Positions 28,387 through 30,000 of a DNA stretch of 30,000 nucleotides are shown piece after piece (position 1 is the first letter of the stretch; each line of letters starts with the position of its first letter). The notes beneath the pieces are model-generated. The model worked only from the letters and a program-made list of their open reading frames with translations. It was not told the DNA's origin and made no database searches. This stretch comes from Halisarca cf. caerulea. Lineage: Eukaryota > Porifera > Demospongiae > Chondrillida > Halisarcidae. The stretch is taken from NCBI GenBank assembly GCA_963170055.1, contig CAUJGJ010000376.1, positions 510,001 through 540,000 on the forward strand, written 5' to 3'. A program made the translations under genes and the position numbers.

Positions 28387-30000
28387 TCAGTTCTTCACAA
28401 CAGGTGGATCGTCAACCCCCCAGAATTCTGGTGCTTGTTCGCTGTCGTTTGAAGAAGAGGGTGCTCCAAGACTCCTCTTGTCCTTGTCTACAAGGATGGG
28501 AATTTTCTTTTTCTTTGGTTTGATGACTTCTGCGTACACATGTTCGTCACTACTTTCAACAGGGGGTTCACCTGCAGCTGATGTGGAGCCCAAAGTCCTG
28601 CATACAAACACAAGCAATGAAGTTTCACAATAAAGACACATGTTTGAGGTGTGTGTACTGCTGCAAGTGTAGCAGGAATGGCATTGCATCGGGCATAATA
28701 GTGCCCCTTAGGGGAATCACCCTTAGCCTAGGGGCAAGTGAATGTTGGTCCTTTAATAAGCGGTGGCATCTGACAAGAGAGTATTCAGAATACAGGCGAA
28801 CTTGCTTAGTAAGTACCTGGCTTAGTGCATACTCCTGGATAGCAAGCACTCCTCATTCTGTCCCTGTGTATATCTCATGTACATAAACCAACCCTGATAG
28901 TAAGTACCTCTGATAATAAGCACTGATCTTGTGTCCCCTTTGAGGTACGTACCAAGCAAGTTTTACTGTATGAGGCGAATACATTACTAGAGATGGATAG
29001 TAAGCACCCTCAGGGAAGGCAAAATAGGTACTCGCTATCAGAGGTACTTACTATTCAAGGTGCTTTCAATGGTATTGGATGAGTTAGGAACAGAGTAATG
29101 AGTACTCACTATCCAGGAGTACTTATTAACCCAGGTACTCACTATCCAGGAGTACTTACTAACCCAGGTACTCACTATCCAGGAGTACTTACTAACCCAG
29201 GCACTTCCTAACAGAGTTCACTGTGCGTATTTCTGCCTAGAAAAACAGTCTTACAAACAGCTAGGTGGTCTTTCACAAGGGTGATCACTTAGAGGGCTAA
29301 TCTTGTATTGCAGAAAGTAGTAGTGAGCTGTTGGGGCACAATTGCATGGACACAAGACAGCCTGGATTTAGCCATGTGCAACCTCAGCAGCCATGCTCAG
29401 ACATCCAAACAATGAGGAAACCCCACAAATACACCACCATCCCACATGACCAGCTATCTCACTAATGTTTTTGCACATTGGAGTGTGCGACTTGGAAGGC
29501 TTCAGGACACACATTCACCGGATTACACACATACTACAAGAGGTTATGGGCAAACAATGCTGGTCTATAATATACATAATTATGCACAGAATACTATGGG
29601 AGGTTATGGATAAACACTCACATGACAGGGGTAGGGCTGTGGTTTGAAGACAATTTGTGTGCCCCTTTTGCCATGCAGTCAATGTCTATTTCCGTGTAAC
29701 GGTGATCACTTCTTTTGACAGCTTTGTCAACTACCCTGTCAAGGTCTATTTCGGCATATCCATGATTGCTTGTCTTGACAGATGGATCAACCATTTGATC
29801 GACATTGATTTCTGCATATCCATGACTACTTGTGCTAACAGCTGACTCTGTCATTTGATCGACATTGATTTCTGCATATCCATGAATGCTTGACTTTATT
29901 GGCTCAATTGCTCGATTGACATTAATTTCTGCATATCCATTACAAGTTGCGTCAGAAGGGGATTCAGTTAGTTGATCGATATCACCTTTCACACATCCAT
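28387..30000 (-). CDS. 3' end of a second gene with a tandem YAEI-motif tail (gene B, partial)
   Basis: Two exons on the minus strand: one open from the window edge (30000) to 29622, donor GTGAGT, and 28597-28387, acceptor TTTGTATGCAG; they join in phase (AT + G = Met). The visible protein has five copies of a repeat of about 20 residues centred on GYAEINVDQM, degrading to HRYTEIDIDCM, then VYAEVIKPKKKK and a terminus ending DDPPVVKN. One more unit at the edge has lost its tyrosine (GCVKGDIDQ). The motif and C-terminal placement resemble receptor A (YANID, YTEID, YAEV), same strand, so the two are probably tandem relatives. Membrane and ectodomain parts, if any, lie beyond the right edge. Function not recognised; a phosphotyrosine docking tail is an inference. 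Confidence 0.72.
28793..28968. mobile_element. CAGT/TA-family element with a single 91-bp-type unit (gene B intron)
   Basis: TA flanks at 28791-28792 and 28969-28970. It starts CAGGCGAACTTGCTTAG and ends CCAAGCAAGTTTTACTG. The interior holds one copy of the CTCCTCATTCTGTCC / CATAAACCAACCC unit that is tandemly amplified at 625-1109 and 7177-7624, so this is the unexpanded form of the same element. Confidence 0.85.
28971..29223. repeat. Reverse-oriented relative with a 33-bp tandem repeat
   Basis: Three to four copies of GGTACTCACTATCCAGG followed by AGTACTTACTAACCCA (33 bp) lie at about 29100-29205. They are the complement of phrases in the 28793 element. The right end CTAACAGAGTTCACTG (29223) looks like a family terminus; the left end is not clear. 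Confidence 0.6.
29224..29621. other. Rest of the gene B intron
   Basis: Unique sequence with weak internal repetition (ATACTACAAGAGGTTATGGG and ATACTATGGGAGGTTATGG near 29530 and 29590). No additional exon is apparent. Confidence 0.5.
29622..30000 (-). CDS. Gene B exon with 60-bp coding tandem repeat (cut by window edge)
   Basis: On the plus strand, TTGATCGACATTGATTTCTG and GCATATCCATGA recur about every 57-60 bp, so each unit encodes 19-20 residues and the frame is kept. Repeats become more diverged toward the donor end (YAEIN, YAEIN, YAEIN, YAEID, YTEID). The exon is open at position 30000. Confidence 0.78.

Overview
The window looks like nuclear DNA from an invertebrate animal. Genes are split by canonical GT/AG introns, those introns are full of dinucleotide arrays and minisatellites, and small TA-flanked inverted-repeat elements are scattered throughout. 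The gene content (a DIPK1/FAM69-type kinase-like protein, Cactin, and single-pass receptors with many YxxI/V tyrosine motifs) together with the style of the repeats suggests a marine sponge, possibly a demosponge. That assignment is an inference and was not tested.

Layout. Positions 1-1880 hold the end of a duplicated segment: a transposon-like element nested in a 91-bp minisatellite, then an intact second copy (1131-1340) of the last coding exon of the DIPK1/FAM69 gene. The rest of that paralogue, if it exists, lies left of the window. Positions 2083-3560 are a decayed retroelement reverse-transcriptase pseudogene. Positions 3904-7849 (+) are a three-exon DIPK1/FAM69-family gene; its first intron carries an 880-bp GT array and a 240-bp AC array. 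Positions 8388-19743 (+) are a complete Cactin gene. I could join it from 20 exons with consistent phases into a 662-residue protein; almost every intron holds its own microsatellite or minisatellite, several touching splice sites. Positions 19744-21406 separate the convergent genes and hold element fragments. Positions 26844-21407 (-) are a three-exon gene for a secreted-then-anchored receptor of 658 residues, with about five C-terminal YxxI/V-type motifs. Positions 30000-28387 (-) are the 3' end of a second gene whose tail is a 20-residue repeat centred on YAEI; it is cut by the right edge.

There is no operon and no prokaryotic-type system. Cactin is a spliceosome-associated nuclear protein, the DIPK1 protein is expected in the secretory pathway, and the two minus-strand genes look like related cell-surface signalling proteins in tandem. 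The least ordinary features are (i) the segmental duplication of a terminal exon with its transposon-derived flank, (ii) an exon/intron junction amplified into a minisatellite so that one real 5' splice site is followed by six decoys, (iii) splice sites embedded in GT, AC or CT arrays, and (iv) the repeat-encoded tyrosine-motif tail. Nothing was run; all homology statements come from reading the sequence against remembered family features.
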